The notes under the pieces are model-generated. The model was not told where the DNA came from. It saw only the letters and a list, made by a program, of their open reading frames with translations, and made no database searches. The translations under genes were made by a program, and so were the position numbers. From contig NC_088678.1 of NCBI RefSeq assembly GCF_950023065.1, positions 17,846,580 through 17,910,579 on the forward strand: 64,000 nt of DNA, written 5' to 3'. The stretch's first letter is position 1. Each line of letters starts with the position of its first letter. Below, one piece after another: positions 1 through 9,794 of this stretch. The stretch is from Planococcus citri (lineage: Eukaryota > Arthropoda > Insecta > Hemiptera > Pseudococcidae).

Positions 1-430
1 CACTAAAAATAAATTAATAAATTTTTTCCCACAGTTATTACTTCAATTTTTGATAAATAGAATAAAATTATAGACGTCGCTTTTGAGAAAATACCTAAAT
101 TAGGGTACATAATGATGAACGCGAGAATTTTTTATTTCATTCATTGATAGTAGTTTATACCTACTAACGACGGATTTTATTGAAAATAACAGGATTTAAT
201 TAGCAGATATTTATCAAGCCATCAACTAAAACATTCAACTCAATGGTATTTAGAAATTACATTCAAAATCTTTTATTATCGCCCTCAATGGTCATTTCTT
301 GCACTGCAAGTAACGACGACGAAAATCTTGTTATAAATATTTGGTCATTTTATACCTACTATTGGGTTTTAAACTATTTTTTCTTTTTATAGTTTTATAA
401 AAATAAAGTTAAGTTCTGTTCTTGCTTCAA
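1..430. other. AT-rich stretch with no gene seen
   Basis: No open frame, RNA gene or clear repeat was found. It ends where the degenerate minisatellite begins. Confidence 0.5.
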
Positions 431-434
431 AAGT

Positions 435-860
435 TTGACAAAAATGGCAGATTATTGCGATAGAATAACAACAGAGTACCTACATGACAAAAATGGAATA
501 GTTTCACGACAGAACAGTGAAGAGCTAAACAAAAATGGGGGGCTTTTACTACAGAATAGTAAAACAAAAAACAAAAAAAAACTACAAAAATTAAAGCTTT
601 ACTTAATGATAAAATGGCGGGGAAAACGACAAAAATTGGAAGGCTTTCACGACAAGAATAGTGAAATGTTTACACTATAAAAATGAAAGGTTTTCACTAC
701 ACAGCGTAGCGGAGAACACGACAAAAGTGGAATATTTTCACGACAGAATGGTAAGGAACACGTTACAAAAATGAAAGGCTTTTACAACAGAATGGCGGGG
801 AAAATGACATAAATGGAAGGTTTTTGGGACGCAGATTAAGTAGGTTTCAAACAACTTGAA
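435..860 (+). repeat. Degenerate minisatellite (CACGACAGAATGG-type)
   Basis: Phrases such as GACAAAAATGGAA, TTTTCACGACAGAAT and GGCGGGGAAAA recur about every 50-65 bases, for example near 484, 500, 612, 632, 720, 740 and 790. The unit is very diverged. The 81-codon open frame over it (435-680) is lysine-rich and is best read as a by-product of the repeat. A degraded simple-sequence array is the likeliest reading. Confidence 0.6.
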
Positions 861-1250
861 ATGGTTCCCCAACAAAAAAAAAAATTCCGATGTCAAAAAA
901 TTGTCCTTTTACGAAGGGCGATTAATGAACGACATCGTAACCCTGCTAATACAAAACAGAAAAGAAAAAACTACAAATATGTTACTTAACAAAAAATTAT
1001 GACAATATTTTATGAGATCAGGTTTCATGGGAGGTATGGTTTGAATCCCGCTATAGATCTAAGCTACTTATGATATGTATTGAGGTGAAAATCTCTACAT
1101 CACAAGCATTTAACATCCGAGTATTACATGCTGTGTATACTTTATTTGTACTTGCCTGCTGCAACTGCCAGTTAACAGCAAAAGCAGTAGCATTCTTGCA
1201 ATTCTGTTGTCTAGCATCCTTGGAATTGGTATTCATTGGATACGGAACCG
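861..1250. other. Non-repetitive segment with two opposed short frames
   Basis: Overlapping open frames lie on both strands (1051-1257 minus, 1070-1321 plus). The minus frame has the more protein-like composition (rich in N, A, T and Q), but I recognise no family, start context or splice site. The plus frame is Cys/Leu-rich, as expected for a shadow. I do not claim a gene. Confidence 0.25.
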
Positions 1251-1492
1251 TGTGCAACTATGTAAGTACATGGCGCTCTCCGGAACTCAGGATTGTAAAA
1301 ATCCGGCTAGCGATGGGGTAAGCGACATGTAGATAGTGTGATAATATTGCTCTAGTAGCCTGATCTTCGTCAAGGGGCAGCTTGTGCAACTACATGGCGT
1401 TCTCCGGAACTCAGGATTGTAAAAATCCGGCTAGCGATGGGGTAAGCGACATGTAGATCTAGTGTGATAATTGCTCTAGTAACATGATATTT
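1251..1492 (+). repeat. Direct tandem duplication, about 130 bp, two copies
   Basis: Copy 1 (1251-1382) and copy 2 (1383-1492) both start TGTGCAACTA. They share the run ATGGCG(C/T)TCTCCGGAACTCAGG through GGGGTAAGCGACATGTAGAT to TGCTCTAGTA. An 8-base indel near the start and a 4-base difference (GATAGT against GATCTAGT) separate them. The unit is more GC-rich than its surroundings and contains a short CCGGA/TCCGG inverted pair. Its origin is not recognised. Confidence 0.85.
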
Positions 1493-2044
1493 GTAAATTG
1501 TAGCCTTAACTCTGATGGTTCATAGAACCCATGACCAACCCAAAATTGGGAATATTACATGGGGATGCTGAACGGCCTATCAGGTCAATGTTTCAGCGAA
1601 ATGCTCATTCCTAACGAATGTTAACATATTTTCGGTATTTTGTGAAGTAGTGACGATGTACACTGTATTAGTCCGCTTTCAAGCATCAGTTGGGCTGGCA
1701 GTTGAGGCAGGTATATGTACTTTAATGCACGAAATACCGTGATTTCGTTTGTAAACTCATCAAAACTTATCCATACGTCGTAATTCTGATTCAAACACAT
1801 TTGATGAAAAAATTAACCTAGGGTAGGAGCCTTATTTTTTTTTCTTCGAAAATTTGTGTTCCTTTTTTGGGAAAATATCCCTTATTGTCGTGCAACTTCC
1901 TATCGTTTGAAAACGTTTTCTAATAATTACTCAGTGATGCTGACAATTTGAACTGTTGTGGTACCTTACCTACCTATTCTGTTTGTCGTTGAAACACCCT
2001 ATTTTGATTATAATTCAACAGTCGTGCTACTATACTCATAAGTA
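1493..2044. other. AT-rich stretch with no gene seen
   Basis: No convincing open frame or repeat was found on either strand. Confidence 0.4.
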
Positions 2045-2865
2045 GGTAATTTATTCTGTCGTGATATACTTCTCAAATTTTCCTTTCGAAAGAAACATAA
2101 TTTTCATTATTTTTCATACTAAAGTAAATGCCTTACTTTCAATTGTTTTGTTTTTGTTTGTTTGCTTTTTGAGTTCGTCGTAGATAATATGTATATCTAC
2201 TTCTAATCGAAAAACTAGGGTAGAGGAGGAAGGTGGGAAGGAGAAAATGTTATTTTCCGTCCATTTTATCTGAATGTGACATTGTGACTGCGAGGTCAAC
2301 TTGGGAAATAGTAGGTATGTTCAAACAAAAAAATTTTGTGAAAAATTTGAACGAATTCACAGGTGAATGAATTAACATTTTGAAACACGCCGCGCCGGCG
2401 GAAAATATAGAAAAAAATGAGTTACTTACTTCATTAACACTAATGCTAATTAACTATGTTGGACAAACTTCCGAAATGGGTATTGTGTGGTTAATTTACC
2501 TATAGCTAGGCACCATTTTTGATTAATTCTGTCGTGATATTACTAATTTTTCTTTCACAAGTACATAAATGAATTTTGATTATTTTTTTAAATAAAGAAA
2601 GTTGATGGTTTGAGTTTATTTGCTTTTTTTTGGTTCAAATTCAACATGGGACACTTTTGCTTGGAAAGCATAGGAAGGAAAGAGAAAATGCGATTTTCCG
2701 TCTTTTGTATCTGAATTTGACTTCTAGATAGGTAAGTACCCAAATTTATGATGAAACATGTTTAAAATGAAAAATTCTGTGAAAAACATGAACAAATTCA
2801 TTGGTGAATGAATTAAATTTGAAACACTCCGGAGGAAAATACAAAAAAAAAAGTTACTTACCTGT
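2045..2865 (+). repeat. Diverged tandem duplication, about 460-475 bp, two copies
   Basis: The segments 2045-2440 and 2522-2865 align in order. Shared landmarks are TTCTGTCGTGATAT, GGAAGG..GAGAAAATG, TTTTCCGTC, TATCTGAAT.TGAC, TCTGTGAAAAA, GGTGAATGAATTAA and GTTACTTA. The copies differ by many substitutions and small indels, so the duplication is old. No protein is recognised. Confidence 0.7.
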
Positions 2866-3309
2866 AAAGGGATAGATAATAATTAATAGGTTTGATCATA
2901 TATTATTATCATAAACACTTAGGAGGAATAAATTCGACTTGAGGGTGCATATGTAAAGAGATAGATCTTGTAAGATTGGGGCTTTAATCCAACCTCTCCT
3001 TATATACCTGGATAGCTATTTCGGACTATTAACTATTTCTAACACTTACAAAATTAGGCCCATTTGACCATAAGGGCCAAATGGGTACCAAAGCTAGATA
3101 TAGACGTAGATACCTGAATTAACTTATTTACGGCGTTTGGAGGTAAATAAATAAATTAAGACGAGACCAACACCTATGACTAGACTCCGTGTATTTTGAT
3201 ATAATTAAAACACACACCTTAATTATACACACAATTAACGATACATTTAATTAATCGTACCTTAAAGTATAAATAACGAAGCTGTACATAATATACGTAA
3301 GTTAACAAT
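2866..3309. other. AT-rich stretch with no gene seen
   Basis: Only short AT-rich runs and a small imperfect hairpin near 3056-3088 (GCCCATTTGAC / GGGCCAAATGGG) were noted. Confidence 0.4.
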
Positions 3310-3822
3310 AATTGAGAGGCGTTTTGCGATATGGGTCCTTGTGGTGATTCGATGTTTTTTTTTATTATTGGCGATTCCGACTTACTTTTTCACGAGACAT
3401 CGAATAGTGCTATTAGATTTCGCCTATCTCATCAACTTCTCGTTTTAAAAATTACTTGAACATGAATACTCAAAAACTCACATTTTTGGGAAATCGAAAT
3501 GTTTTTGATTTAAAAAAAAAGAAAAAAAAGGACGATGGAAAAATTATTTTATTGTTGTTACCTATGTAAAATTTCATGGCGAATCCGAATTTCTCGGTAT
3601 TTTTTTGCGGGGTAGTCTGTAACGTTATGTAAATTAGGCTGTTCACCACAAGGTCCCTTTTCTAAATCACGGATATCAGGCGATGATGAACGAATTTCGT
3701 CAAAATTTCCCATCCAACCTATGCGCAAGACAACATTGCACCCGAAAATTTCGATTTTTTCTCTCTCCTGAAAAAATAGAAATATCACCACAAGGGCCCT
3801 TATCGCAAAACCCCTCTCAATT
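3310..3822. mobile_element. Short TIR element (MITE), about 510 bp
   Basis: The left end at 3310 reads AATTGAGAGGCGTTTTGCGA and continues to a CCTTGTGGTGAT block. The right end at 3785-3822 carries ATCACCACAAGG, then TTATCGCAAAACC and CTCTCAATT, the reverse complement with a few mismatches. The TIR is about 36 bp. A third copy of the CACCACAAGG..CC motif lies inside, near 3640. No transposase frame is present, so this is non-autonomous. The target duplication is not clear and the superfamily is unassigned. Confidence 0.75.
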
Positions 3823-5106
3823 GGTAATTGTACTTACGACACAATGATGATAAAGTTGACGCGTTCGCGACGAATCTTTATGTAAAGCCCGTGGGTAGTA
3901 TTATTTTAATTAAACCGATAAATAGAAATACTACATAATTCCTTTTATGAAGGAATTATTGAATGATTACGTAAAATTGCACATGAATATCCGGATCGTT
4001 GAGGCTTTCCGCAAATTGGCCAAATTAGACAGAAGTAAATTACTATATTCAATAATTTACACCACAACGACTATATTAGGATAAAGAAGGTGTTTCGGCA
4101 CCGACTGTCTCCTAATGATGACTAAATAGAGGTAGGTGTTTCGGCACCTACGATTCCCTAAGAAGTGATGAGAGCTGCTCGATCTCCGAGGCTCGATGCT
4201 AGCTCGGATGATCGAGTCACTCCCATCGTGAGTAGGGCTTACGAGTAGGGAGTAATTATACACATAGACGCGGACAGATATATGATATGTGGCAACGCCT
4301 AAGGAGTTGCAAGGCATATGCTACCTCACATACCAACAACCAAAATAACCCTCCTATAAGTAAGTCAGGCTCCTGCTGTAATGCTATTGATTTATCAAGC
4401 GGTGAAATTAAATTCAAGCGGTAAAATTGAAATGAAAAGAATGCAAAGTAATTTCTGCTGTTATTTTAAATTTTGGATTCCAATACCCTCTAGTACGCCT
4501 TTGGACAATTTTGAAAAAAAAAAACAACAAAAAGAGTGTGCCTAAGTATAGCATGTCTATGTACATATGTACCTTATTAAAGACCAAAATCATGTATTCT
4601 TTTAGATCAAGAATATATTTTTTGAAGTACTTACCTACCAACCTACCAACGGGACTAGTGTGCATGCCTTGCGCTGAAACAAAATAAGTACTTATAAAAA
4701 CAAAGGTAACATTTTTATCTTCTAAAAAATGCAACTCCCATCCCACAAAATTAGCTGACTATGCTTAAGACGAAAACTTAATAATACATTTAAAAGCACC
4801 TGAATAAAAAACGAATTAAATTACTGGTGTTTCTTTGAAATCATTAGAAATCTGGATCAAGTGTCCCCCAGTGAGAATTCTTTCAACACGTCGTGTTGTC
4901 GTATTCTTTTTCCTGCAGTAACCTCAATTTCCAAACTTTTCTTCTCAGTTAGGTACCATACCTTCTGTGCATGCAGACGGAGATTCCGCAGTCCCAGTAA
5001 TTTGGCTGTCGGAGTTCCGCCTTTCAAATACCTACAGCACTGAATAATGAATGAAATTAAAGAGTTAATTAGTAATTTCATATCAACGTGCCACAGTATT
5101 TTAATT
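3823..5106. other. Unassigned spacer
   Basis: 4050-4330 is less AT-rich than its surroundings and holds a repeated phrase, GGTGTTTCGGCACC, near 4090 and 4136. It could be a decayed repeat. The open frames here (4057-4317, 4414-4746 and 4857-5123, all minus) show no recognisable domain. Confidence 0.35.
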
Positions 5107-5109
5107 CGA

Positions 5110-5557
5110 GAATTCAAAAACAATATTTTTGGTACTCGATTCGATTAGGTATTTAGAAATGAAAATTCACAAAAAATGGTACTTAATCTGGTGATTTATG
5201 AGGCCAATGCATTGATGTTGTTTGAATGAGATTTTCAGATAGAACCAAGAATGGATTACTTACTCGTAAGTCGAGCATAAAATCTAATTTAGCTCGTGAA
5301 AAATAAGGTAGACGATGGATAATTTCCATTTTCAACTGATGAATATTCCTTCATGACTGAAATTTAGATTGGTTTTCATGTCTGATTTCTAACTCATTGT
5401 CGGTTATCGACTCTACATGTCGTCTGACAATTTCATTCGAACAACAGAAAAGTTTTGGCCTCAGAAATCACCAGATGAAGTACCATTTTTTGTGAATTTT
5501 CATTTCTAAATAATCGAATCTAGTAGTTAGGTACCAAAAATATTGTTTTTGAATTTC
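5110..5557. mobile_element. Foldback MITE, about 450 bp with roughly 100 bp arms
   Basis: The left arm (from 5110) reads GAATTCAAAAACAATATTTT, then TTGGTAC, AGAAATGAAAATTCAC, ATGGTACTT, TCTGGTGATTT and GAGGCCAA. The right arm (to 5557) is its reverse complement with few mismatches. CGA flanks both ends (5107-5109 and 5558-5560), a possible 3 bp target duplication. There is no coding capacity. It lies just upstream of the 5584 frame. Confidence 0.8.
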
Positions 5558-5583
5558 CGACGCGATTTTTCAGTGTACCTACT

Positions 5584-6342
5584 ATGGAAAAAAGCTCTGT
5601 TGGCTACTTAACTTCACATAACATTATTCATTTTGCACCCGATGTCCAATCCATGTTCTGTGGATATTGCGGTAACTTGGGAAAATACGACTTGTCCTTC
5701 TTTTTGCGTTTTTATTCATGTTTTCGCCTGAAGATTTTTAATCACTTACAATTGAAATGTGATGCTGAATTCAGACCTATTCGAGACCATCTACGGTATA
5801 CCTTGAATTTATTCTGTGCTCTGCTTGGAAAAAAAAACTCAACAACCCCTTTAGGTTCACATTCAGGAATACAAAAATTTGGCGCCGTTTATGTTTGGAT
5901 ACCATGTTTACCTCCTACGATAGTTTCAAAACTAAGTTCAATTTTTTTATTCATACTTTTCAACAGCTTGAATCATAAAAAATTCAAAAATGACAAAATT
6001 TTCAAAAAAGTTATTGAATAGGTAATTGAATTATCTTGAAAATGTGGGTGTAAATGTTCAAGTAACTTCTGTAAATCACCGGGTCATTGAAAATAAAAAA
6101 AATGAATATATTTCAGTCTTTCTTTAACTATGGAAGATAACCTATGGTTACATCAAATTCTGGGCTTCACTGAAAGTTTTCGTAGTTTATATTGTTGTAG
6201 GATCTGCATGTTAGGAACTTGTGATTTTAATAAACATTTTGTGGAACAGCCTAATTTATTACATAATTGTTCAAACTTTGAGGAACAAACCAAAGTAGGT
6301 GATTGGAGGAAAACTGAAAAACAACTTTTTTTGTTACTGTAA
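5584..6342 (+). pseudogene. Relic of a transposon-associated protein family (NPLGS..KxGxxY / DNLxLHxILGFxESF)
   Basis: Two frames on the plus strand form one decayed protein. The first (5584-6021, 145 codons) has PLGSHSGIQKFGAVYVWIP and then PPTIVSKLSSIFLF in its second half. The second (6130-6342) opens with EDNLWLHQILGFTESF and a Cys-containing CCRIC segment. I recognise this order from an uncharacterised protein family found in many copies in fish, cnidarian and arthropod genomes, which looks transposon-borne. In that family the PLGS..K.G block precedes the DNL..ILGF.ESF block by about this distance. About 100 bases with several stops separate the two frames, so the copy is dead. Downstream there are only stops. 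The minus-strand frame 6153-6476 is a shadow. Family recognition is from memory. Confidence 0.6.
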
Positions 6343-6885
6343 TTTTGAATGAAGTTTATGCAGACGAGCACTTCCAAGCTTACCAAGTTTATCCCACAAA
6401 AAAAAAACGGTCTTTTGCCATAATAAAACATATTAACGAAGTTATGGAAAAAGATTTCGATGTATCTTAGTTTCATTTCAGCTTGTAATGGAAACCGATA
6501 TGTGGCTGTAAATTGGGTGTAAGTTCAGTTGTAAAGTGGTTTTCACTACTTTTTTTTACTCATGAACTTTTAATTTTAGAGTTTAATATTCGTATATAAA
6601 TCTGGGTTTTGGTATATGAACTTAATGTGGTGCTTTTGATGCCTATTTTTTGATGACCAACTCATCAAATTGATTTTCGGAGGTAAATGGGAAATTTCCC
6701 CTAGAATAAATTCCCTGCTGGAGTCAATTCATCCCTCCCCCTTACATATGTGGAAACTTTTAGAATTTTTTTAAAAATTACATGAATAGAATTAAAAATT
6801 TAAAAAAAATTAAATTAGGTACCTACTTTTACGATAAATAGGGCAAAAATTGAAATTGAAAACGAATGTGCATAGTGAATACGTT
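6343..6885. other. AT-rich stretch with no gene seen
   Basis: No motif, repeat or open frame of note was found between the 5.6-6.3 kb relic and the next minus-strand relic. Confidence 0.4.
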
Positions 6886-7295
6886 GAACTAACTCATATT
6901 GTAGTTTAGATTTTTCTTCAATAGATTTAAGAATTTCTATCTGTTTCTCATCTACCACTCTTTAGTGGGAATCAGGAGGCACATAAAAACAAAACAAAAA
7001 AAAACAATCTCACCTAAACAATATTTCTCATCATTGAATTTCTCCGCCGTTGAAAAATAATCTATATTGCCATCGTCGTCAAGGAAAAACTTTAATTATG
7101 GCCATCAGTTCCATAAAGTCCAAATGATCGAATTGGCGGAAGTGGTAAGTAATTTACCGGCGCTTGCAACTTTTAATTTAAGGATTATGGAGTTCGTGAT
7201 TTTTCTTCCTTGGGATCGTGCGATCTATTACTTCACCAGTTGTAGGAGAGAATTTTTTCTGCAGTACGTTTCAAAATTACAACTGGTTCTCTATT
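6886..7295 (-). pseudogene. Diverged single copy of the coding segment in the 8.3-11.9 kb array
   Basis: The minus strand of 6900-6990 reads VDEKQ.EILKS.EEKSKLQYE, which parallels MADETQKEILK..EEKSKLQFE in the array units. 7180-7290 reads LKRTAEKILSYNW..NRSHDPKEE, which parallels LKHTAEKILSDNW..NRSNDPKRE. Both segments keep the same order as in the array, with frameshifts. The function is unknown. Because amino-acid spelling is conserved while the bases differ, the minus strand is the ancestral coding strand. It may be the 3' part of the gene whose RING portion lies at 7702-8162. Confidence 0.55.
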
Positions 7296-7701
7296 AGGCA
7301 GCAAACCTATGTTGGTCGGCCGTGTAATTTGACGTGTTCGTCGATCTGTGTTGGGTCGAGATTTAGTATTCTCTTACATGATGGGCAAATCAGGACTACT
7401 TTGTACCTTTCTTGTGCTGAGTATGTAGGTGTACAGTCAAGCTGTAACGTCACACTTCTCATTTGGAAAAATCTTGTGTGAATAACTAGTAGTGGGTAGG
7501 TACCTATCGTTAAAAATTTTCACCAGGAATAAAATATGACTTCATTTCCATATTTTGCTTCCAGTGACGTTTTATTGTTTTTCGATGAGGTATGTCAATT
7601 TCTCTTTATTTTTTCTTCGAGGTCTGATGGAAGAAAATTGAAAATCATCACTGCTGGTCAGTATCATCATGCATAGATGAATTTTACATACTTACATTTT
7701 A

Positions 7702-8162
7702 CTAATCTGAATCATTATGATTAGAATTTTCAATCTCTTTAATCACTTCCCAGAGTGATTGGGTATTTTCAATAATAATGCTGGTTTTATGTTTTAAGTT
7801 TGTAATCACCTGATTTGCAGCAGTTTCTATGTTTCTTGCTACTTCCTTCCATTTAGCTAATTTGATATTCAACGATTTTATTTGTTCAGCTTGACTGCTA
7901 ATTTGTTTATTACACACCTGGTTTAGATTTAATAACATTGTGTTTTCTGTAGGCAATTTAAATTTTGAATGAGCTCATCTGTTTCTGTTATATAGTTAGG
8001 GTCGAATTTGGTCGCTTGTTTAAACGAGGTGTTAAATGGCCACAGCTCGTATGTATCAATTTTGTTATTGCGCCCCCTGACCGAACAGAATGGTCGATTT
8101 TCTGCATTGATTGGCGTAATTTTGTCTAAACAATCATTATGAAAAACATGGCCGCAGTTTGT
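7702..8162 (-). pseudogene. RING-H2 finger plus coiled-coil protein relic
   Basis: After a good acceptor (TAATTTTAG, exon start 8162), the minus strand reads TNCGHVFHNDCLDKI, the central C-x-H-x2-H-x2-C of a RING-H2 zinc finger. About 14 residues on comes RPFCSV, where a RING has CPxC, so the seventh zinc ligand is Arg instead of Cys. The first C-x2-C pair would lie in an upstream exon I could not find. The frame continues for about 60 residues and then shifts by one base near 7960. It resumes as an 84-codon helical segment (to 7702) with regular hydrophobic spacing, probably a coiled coil. RING proteins are normally ubiquitin E3 ligases. The lost Cys and the frameshift argue that this copy is inactive. 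Confidence 0.6.
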
Positions 8163-8164
8163 CT

Positions 8165-8330
8165 AAAATTATATCGTAACCTAATTTCCTTAAAGCCGAA
8201 ACTAATAACAAATTATTTGATAACAATTTTTTTCAAAATAAGCATCTAGTGCGAGTTATTTTTGGTCAAGGCTTAAATTTAAGCGATATTTGATTTGGTA
8301 TTGCATAGATGCATTTTACATACTTACATT
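8165..8330 (+). repeat. Direct repeat of 16728-16902
   Basis: Both copies run TCGTA(T)..AACCTAATTTCC, AAAGCCGAAACT.ATAAC, AAAATAAGCATCTAGTGCG, GTCAAGGCTTA and GCATTTTACATACTTACATTT with scattered substitutions. The copies are about 8.56 kb apart. At 8330 the array unit begins abruptly, so this block marks the array's left flank. Confidence 0.85.
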
Positions 8331-8735
8331 TTTCTCATGCTTGTCCCATGCATGGTTTGTGAGGAACAACTTTTTTAAAAGTTCATCTAGTCGTAGTGAG
8401 ATATGTTTCTTCGACGGACAACCTTTCTTAAATCGCATAACCTCGTTGGCGCATTCAAGTTTTCTAAGAAAACAGCTGGATGCCGGGTTAAGAGGTCTTC
8501 TGTTGGGCAGGGACTGACGAATGAAATCGAAAAATTCATCCTATTTGTCCACCACTTTCTCGTTGTTGTCCCAGGGGTGGTTGACTACAAAAAGTTTCTT
8601 CAGTAAGCTGTCTAAACGTATTTGGACGGATTTGTCTTTACACGGGTTGCCTTTTTTTGATTTACAAATAATTGAATTTTAAAAAACTAATATTTATTAC
8701 ACACAGCCTGAAAAGCAACCTTTTCCACAATTGAA

Positions 8736-9146
8736 TCAGCTGCCGCTTGAAAGATGAAATTTCTTTGTCTTACTCACAAATTCAAATTGTAGTTTGGATT
8801 TCTCTTCAGTAGGTAGTTTTAAGAATTTCTTTCTGTGTCTCATCTGCCATTCTTTGGTAAAAATCAAGAGGCAACTAAAAACAAAAAAATGAATTTCAAT
8901 TAAACAATATTTCACATCGTGCAACTTTAAACATTTAAGGAGTATGACGCATGACGTTCGTAAATTTTCTCTCTTGGGATCGTTGGATCTATTACTGTAC
9001 CAATTATCGGAGAGAATTTTTTCTGCAGTATGTTTCAGAATTGAAACAAATTTAGAAAAATTAATTCTCAAGTTGATGATGAATGTCTCAGGTGATATTA
9101 TATTGATCATACCATCAAGATTTGTTGAAGAAATATTCAAAAGCAT
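8736..9146 (-). pseudogene. Array ORF 1, unknown protein (repeated at 9781-10191 and 10826-11236)
   Basis: A 136-codon minus-strand frame recurs in units 1 to 3. Residues about 35-75 hold LKHTAEKILSDNW..NRSNDPKRE. The C-terminal part holds KEWQMRHRKKF..EEKSKLQFEF and ends near a GTGAGTAAG that could be a splice donor. A TTTTTGTTTTTAG acceptor-like site sits between these parts, so the real gene probably had an intron here and the open frame crosses it by chance. Homology to 6886-7295 supports the minus strand. Unit 1 ends HLSSGS where units 2-3 end HLASGS. The function is unknown. The 70-codon plus-strand frame over it is a shadow. Confidence 0.45.
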
Positions 9147-9199
9147 AGAGCATTAGATCACCCAATAAGCAAAAGGTAAATGCAAAAACTCTCTTGCAA

Positions 9200-9625
9200 T
9201 CAGCTGATGGAGTGCGGTTCATGTCTAGTCTTCACTATGAAGTGACCTAGCTGCTCACAGTATTCGTTCCCGCAGGTTTTCATCACAATTTTCTCATGGT
9301 TGTCCCATGCATGATTTGCAAGGAACAACTTTTTTAAAAGTTCATCTAGTCGTAGTGAGATATGTTTCTTCGACGGACAACCTTTCTTAAATTGCATAAC
9401 CTCGTTGGCGCGTTCAAGTTTTCTAAGAAAACAGCTGGATGCCGGGTTAAGAGGTCTTCTGTTGGGCAGGGACTAACGAATGAAATCGAAAAATTCATCC
9501 CATTTGTCCACCACTTTCTCGTTGTTGTCTCAGGGGTGGTTGACTACAAAAAGTTTCTTCAGTGAGCTGTCTAAACGTATTTGGACGGATTTGTCTTTAC
9601 ACGAGTTGCCTTTTTTTGATTTACA
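9200..9625 (-). pseudogene. Array ORF 2: two LLKKLF..NHxWDN repeats and a Cys pair; unknown protein
   Basis: The minus strand encodes a protein with an internally repeated block. The first is IRLDSLLKKLFVVNHPWDNN and the second ISLRLDELLKKLFLANHAWD, about 70 residues later. The second is followed by MKTCGNEYCEQLGHF, which could bind a metal. The repetition shows that this strand was coding. Units 2-4 share a TAG just after the first block (CGT TAG TCC). Unit 1 has CAG there but a different TAG 12 codons earlier (AAA TAG GAT), so the lineages died independently. The same block recurs at 8385-8640, 10245-10670 and 11290-11700. I recognise no named family. Confidence 0.5.
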
Positions 9626-9794
9626 AATAATTGAATTTTAAAAAACTAATATTTATTACACACAGCCTGAAAAGCAACCTTTTCCACAATTGAATCAGCT
9701 GCCGCTTGACAAATAATTGAATTTTAAAAAACTAATATTTATTACACACAGCCTGAAAAGCAACCTTTTCCACAATTGAATCAGCTGCCGCTTG
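9623..9794 (+). repeat. 86 bp internal tandem duplication within units 2-4
   Basis: Two exact adjacent copies (9623-9708 and 9709-9794) begin ACAAATAATTGAATTTTAAA and end CAGCTGCCGCTTG. Unit 1 has a single copy at 8664-8749, which explains 959 against 1045 bp. The same doubling sits in units 3 and 4, so it arose before those units were amplified. Confidence 0.95.

Noticed and set aside
3872..4332. Possible minus-strand LTR (TGTTGG start, TTTACA end)
   Set aside because: No primer binding site follows, the termini do not mirror each other, no target duplication is visible and no second copy exists in the window.
4857..5123. Opposed short frames on both strands (4857-5123 minus, 4861-5043 plus)
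   Set aside because: No conserved copy, motif or splice signal supports either.
9200..9397. Helitron 3' end at the ATCAGC hairpin
   Set aside because: The sequence after the hairpin is GGCTTGTT, not CTRR, and the similarity does not stop at a fixed base.
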